Assembly (NCBI GenBank): GCA_947630205.1
Contig: CANRGW010000051.1
Coordinates: 1 to 8,572, forward strand
Source: an uncultured Bacilli bacterium
GTDB lineage: Bacteria; Bacillota_I; Bacilli_A; RF39; UBA660
Length of the DNA: 8,572 nucleotides
Reading direction: 5' to 3'
Positions 6,379 through 8,572 of the stretch are shown one piece after another. Each line of letters begins with the position of its first letter. Position 1 is the stretch's first letter. The position numbers were made by a program, and so were the translations under genes. A model generated the notes under the pieces. That model was not told where the DNA came from and ran no database searches. It worked only from the letters and a program-made list of their open reading frames with translations.

Positions 6379-8424
6379 ATGAATAACAATGTCATAGAGG
6401 GAAAAGTCGTTCTATTGCCGATAGATGACATTATTCCTAATCGCTTTCAGCCACGAGAAGTATTTGATGAGTCTGGTTTAGAAGAACTTGCAGAGTCTAT
6501 TCGTGAACATGGAGTTATTCAACCAGTAATTGTTAGACCTTTTGGGGATAAATATGAACTTATTGCTGGTGAAAGAAGAACGAAAGCAGCAGCCTTAGCC
6601 GGTTTAACAAAAATCCCTGCTATTATTCGGGAAATGGATGATAATGAAAGTGCTAAAGTATCTCTTCTTGAAAATTTACAAAGACGGAATTTAAGTGCTA
6701 TTGAAGAAGCCAGAACTTATAAAAAAATCTTAGAACTAGAAAATATGACTCAAGAGCAGTTAGCCAAGACAATGGGAAGAAGTCAACCAATGATCGCGAA
6801 TAAACTAAGACTTTTGGCTTTACCAGAAGAAATTCAAGATGCCCTTGTTAAAAATCAAATATCAGAAAGACATGCAAGAAGTCTTCTTAATGTAAAAGAT
6901 CGAGAACAACAATTAAAATTTTTAGATAGAATTCGTGATGAAAGATTAACAGTTCGGGAATTAGACAGTGAAATAAAAAAGATGCAAGCCAATACTTCTT
7001 TAGAAGAAAATAGTGCTAAAGTTGAAGAAATAGAAGAAAGGATAGTTGATACTAATATGAATAATGGAAATGTGATGAATGGTAATTTTGGAGGTAATGG
7101 AAATAATTTTAATGCTCCGAATAATTATCGAAATAACTATGGTAATATGGGGTTAAATGATTATCAAAGTTCTATAAATAATGGTATGTTCAATAATATT
7201 CCAAATTTTAGTAATCAAGCCAATCCTTATAATCAACAACCATCTAATGCTTTTGATAATCAATATTCTAGTTCGGCTTTAGCAAATGAAGCAATTGGTA
7301 TGAATGGTAATAATGGTATGGGACAAGGCAATATGTTTGCTAATTCTATGCCAGAAGCGAATAATCAAAATATTTCTTTTAATAATAATCCTTTTGGAGC
7401 ACCAAATAATGTTCAACCAAATAACAACCCGGGTTCTTTAGGTTCTATGCTTGATAATAGTCCTATTTCTAATAATCAAGGAATGAATGGTTCAATCCCA
7501 TCTAATGATGAAGATGACTCTAATCGGTTTGTTAGTCAAATAAAAGAAGATGTTTCATCTCCAAAAGAAAATAAATTCTTACCAAACTTTGTAAATGAAG
7601 GTCCTGGAAGTTTTAATAATCAAAATGATTTTTCAAGTAATTCTAATAATTTTAATGATAATTTTGGAAATAATGGTTCGGAATTTACTGGTAATGATTT
7701 TTCAGGACAAAACTTTAATGATGATTTTTCTAATAATTTTTCTAATAGCAATAATAATTTTCCAATACCTAATTCTAATGGTCCAATTAACGATTTCTCA
7801 TTTCCTAATAATAATTCTAATAATAACTTTTCAACTGGCAATATGTCAGGAAGACAAGGTGGATTATTTAATGAACCTTTAAATATTGTTGATGTTCCAA
7901 ATAATAATGCTAATTTTGATATGCAATCTAATGATAATTATGATATGCAAGATACAAATACTAATAAACCAAACTATTTTGATTTTTCTAAACCAATTTC
8001 TAATGACATGAATAATAATTTCAATGATAATACTAATGATACTAATAATATTAATTCTAACAATAATGCTTCTTTAGAAGAAAATTATTCTAGAGAAGAT
8101 AACTATAATTCTTCGGATAATTATAATTCTAAAGAAGATAATTGGACTTCATTTACGGATACAGTACCTAATATAGATACTAGTTCTAAACCTAAAGAAA
8201 TGGATGATGTTGAAATTATTGACTCTGTAAATGATAATTCTAATAATGCAACTAAAAAAGATTATATTAGATTAGACCCAGTTATGACTATATTTGATAC
8301 TAAAGGGGCCGTTTTAGAATTAAAGAAAACAACTGATAGAATTAAACAAAATAATATTAGAATTGATACCGAAGAAATTGAATTTGATGATTATTATCAA
8401 ATAGTTATTAAAATTAAAAAATAA
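6379..8424 (+). CDS. noc: Noc/ParB-family nucleoid occlusion protein with a giant Asn-rich insertion
   Basis: 681 residues against roughly 280-300 for ordinary Noc/ParB. The first about 200 residues are a standard ParB/Noc CTPase and DNA-binding region: PNRFQPR (20-26), GERR of the CTP-binding pocket (64-67), ENLQRR (98-103), helix-turn-helix TQEQLAKTMGRSQPMIANKLRLL (124-146) and ERHARSLL (163-170). IANKLRLL and ERHAR are closer to Noc than to Spo0J/ParB (IANHLRLL, GHAR), and the place between rsmG and parA is that of noc. The last about 53 residues, ending in EFDDYYQIVIKIKK, resemble the Noc C-terminal dimerisation domain. Between them, about residues 227-623, is an Asn-rich disordered linker (7057-8247). 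No N-terminal amphipathic membrane-targeting helix like that of B. subtilis Noc is visible. Family role: binds specific DNA sites, spreads as a CTP clamp and blocks division over the nucleoid. Flanking terminators suggest it is transcribed alone. ParB proper is the main alternative. Confidence 0.9.
   Translation: MNNNVIEGKVVLLPIDDIIPNRFQPREVFDESGLEELAESIREHGVIQPVIVRPFGDKYELIAGERRTKAAALAGLTKIPAIIREMDDNESAKVSLLENLQRRNLSAIEEARTYKKILELENMTQEQLAKTMGRSQPMIANKLRLLALPEEIQDALVKNQISERHARSLLNVKDREQQLKFLDRIRDERLTVRELDSEIKKMQANTSLEENSAKVEEIEERIVDTNMNNGNVMNGNFGGNGNNFNAPNNYRNNYGNMGLNDYQSSINNGMFNNIPNFSNQANPYNQQPSNAFDNQYSSSALANEAIGMNGNNGMGQGNMFANSMPEANNQNISFNNNPFGAPNNVQPNNNPGSLGSMLDNSPISNNQGMNGSIPSNDEDDSNRFVSQIKEDVSSPKENKFLPNFVNEGPGSFNNQNDFSSNSNNFNDNFGNNGSEFTGNDFSGQNFNDDFSNNFSNSNNNFPIPNSNGPINDFSFPNNNSNNNFSTGNMSGRQGGLFNEPLNIVDVPNNNANFDMQSNDNYDMQDTNTNKPNYFDFSKPISNDMNNNFNDNTNDTNNINSNNNASLEENYSREDNYNSSDNYNSKEDNWTSFTDTVPNIDTSSKPKEMDDVEIIDSVNDNSNNATKKDYIRLDPVMTIFDTKGAVLELKKTTDRIKQNNIRIDTEEIEFDDYYQIVIKIKK
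7057..8247 (+). other. Asn-rich low-complexity linker within noc
   Basis: Roughly 397 codons dominated by AAT. By hand count about 116 of some 410 residues around it are Asn (about 28 percent), with Ser, Gly, Phe, Asp, Gln, Pro and Met making up most of the rest and only about a dozen Lys/Arg. The first part is Gly/Met/Gln/Pro-rich; the second carries degenerate NNF/FND repeats. Short tandems occur, such as DNYNS twice near 8100-8133 and YDMQ/FDMQ near 7915-7950. The frame is unbroken to a conserved C-terminal domain, so this is a real coding insertion, not decay. Such composition is typical of disordered, prion-like, condensate-prone regions. Confidence 0.88.
7423..7438. other. GC-rich palindrome in noc, possible protein-binding site
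   Basis: A perfect 10-bp palindrome AACCCGGGTT (7426-7435), with two further symmetric pairs outside one mismatch, gives 14 of 16 symmetric bases. It is encoded by AAC-AAC-CCG-GGT, although the surrounding linker almost always uses AAT for Asn and CCA/CCT for Pro. The CCCGGG core equals that of the B. subtilis Noc binding site, but the TTT/AAA flanks of that site are absent. Function unproven. Confidence 0.35.
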
Positions 8425-8438
8425 AGTTATGAAAAAAT

Positions 8439-8463
8439 AAGTTACAAATTAGTAACTTTTTTT
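8439..8463 (+). terminator. Intrinsic terminator after noc
   Basis: The inverted repeat AAGTTAC / GTAACTT (8439-8445 and 8452-8458) with a 6-base loop is followed by a seven-base T run (8457-8463), 15 bases after the noc stop. It separates noc from parA. Confidence 0.78.
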
Positions 8464-8482
8464 AGTAAATGTAGAAATACCT

Positions 8483-8511
8483 TTGCTTATTTTCTTTATT
8501 TTTGATAGAAT
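8483..8511 (+). promoter_or_regulatory. parA promoter
   Basis: -10 TAGAAT (8506-8511) preceded by TGA (8503-8505), an extended -10. A weak -35 TTGCTT (8483-8488) lies 17 bases upstream. It falls between the noc terminator and the next start codon. Confidence 0.6.
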
Positions 8512-8543
8512 ATATTTGTCAACATAATTAGAAGGTGGTAATC

Positions 8544-8572
8544 ATGGGAAAAATAATTTCATTAGTAAATCA
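8544..8572 (+). CDS. parA: Start of ParA/Soj-family chromosome partitioning ATPase (cut by window edge)
   Basis: Only nine full codons are inside the window: M-G-K-I-I-S-L-V-N, then CA, which starts a Gln or His codon. ParA/Soj proteins typically begin MGKIIAIANQKGGVGKTTT, so this matches the opening beta strand just before the deviant Walker A motif. The ribosome site AGAAGGTGGT (8530-8539) is close to consensus. The position directly after noc is where soj lies in Firmicutes. The call rests on a short match plus gene order. Confidence 0.72.

Noticed and set aside
7551..7566. Possible parS (TGTTTCA half-site) inside noc
   Set aside because: Only the left half matches the 16-base parS consensus; the right half does not, and no full TGTTTCACGTGAAACA-like site is visible in the window.
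7595..7882. Overlapping open frames on both strands inside the noc linker
   Set aside because: Produced by the AAT-rich repeats read in other frames; low-complexity Ile/Leu/Met-rich products with no support.

Overview
This is an AT-rich window in which every gene lies on the + strand, and the gene order mnmE ... mnmG - rsmG - noc - parA(start) is the origin-proximal block of low-GC Firmicutes. A Noc-type ParB paralogue, strong AGGAGG-type ribosome binding sites and the extreme A+T content point to the Bacilli/Mollicutes-related branch, for example an uncultured gut Bacilli lineage; the genus cannot be told. All Trp codons I can see are TGG. All eight complete stops are TAA or TAG and none is TGA, so the sequence does not settle genetic code 11 versus 4.

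Layout. (1) Positions 3-740: the 3' part of an unrecognised gene, open to the window edge, with a weak resemblance to a degenerate nucleotidyltransferase fold. (2) Positions 817-2239: a terminator overlapping a promoter, then mnmE. (3) Positions 2245-3560: a promoter, then three small genes of unknown function that separate mnmE from mnmG, closed by a terminator. The first and third of these look like distant paralogues. (4) Positions 3572-6259: a promoter, mnmG, rsmG overlapping it by 8 bases, and a terminator. (5) Positions 6297-8463: an A-tract-rich promoter region, then a very unusual noc/parB-type gene and a terminator. (6) Positions 8483-8572: a promoter and the first codons of a probable parA/soj.

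MnmE and MnmG form the complex that modifies U34 of tRNA anticodons. RsmG methylates 16S rRNA at the G527 position (E. coli numbering). Noc/ParB and ParA belong to chromosome organisation and segregation. Each unit has its own TATAAT-like -10 box, and in four of five cases this box is preceded by TGA (an extended -10), so a shared promoter style is visible.

The standout is the Noc-like protein. It has a normal N-terminal CTPase/HTH half and a recognisable Noc-type C-terminal dimerisation tail, but about 400 residues of Asn-rich, prion-like low-complexity sequence lie between them, making it more than twice the usual length. The best candidates for undescribed biology here are this linker, a GC-rich palindrome inside its coding sequence, and the three-gene unknown cluster inside the mnmE-mnmG block.
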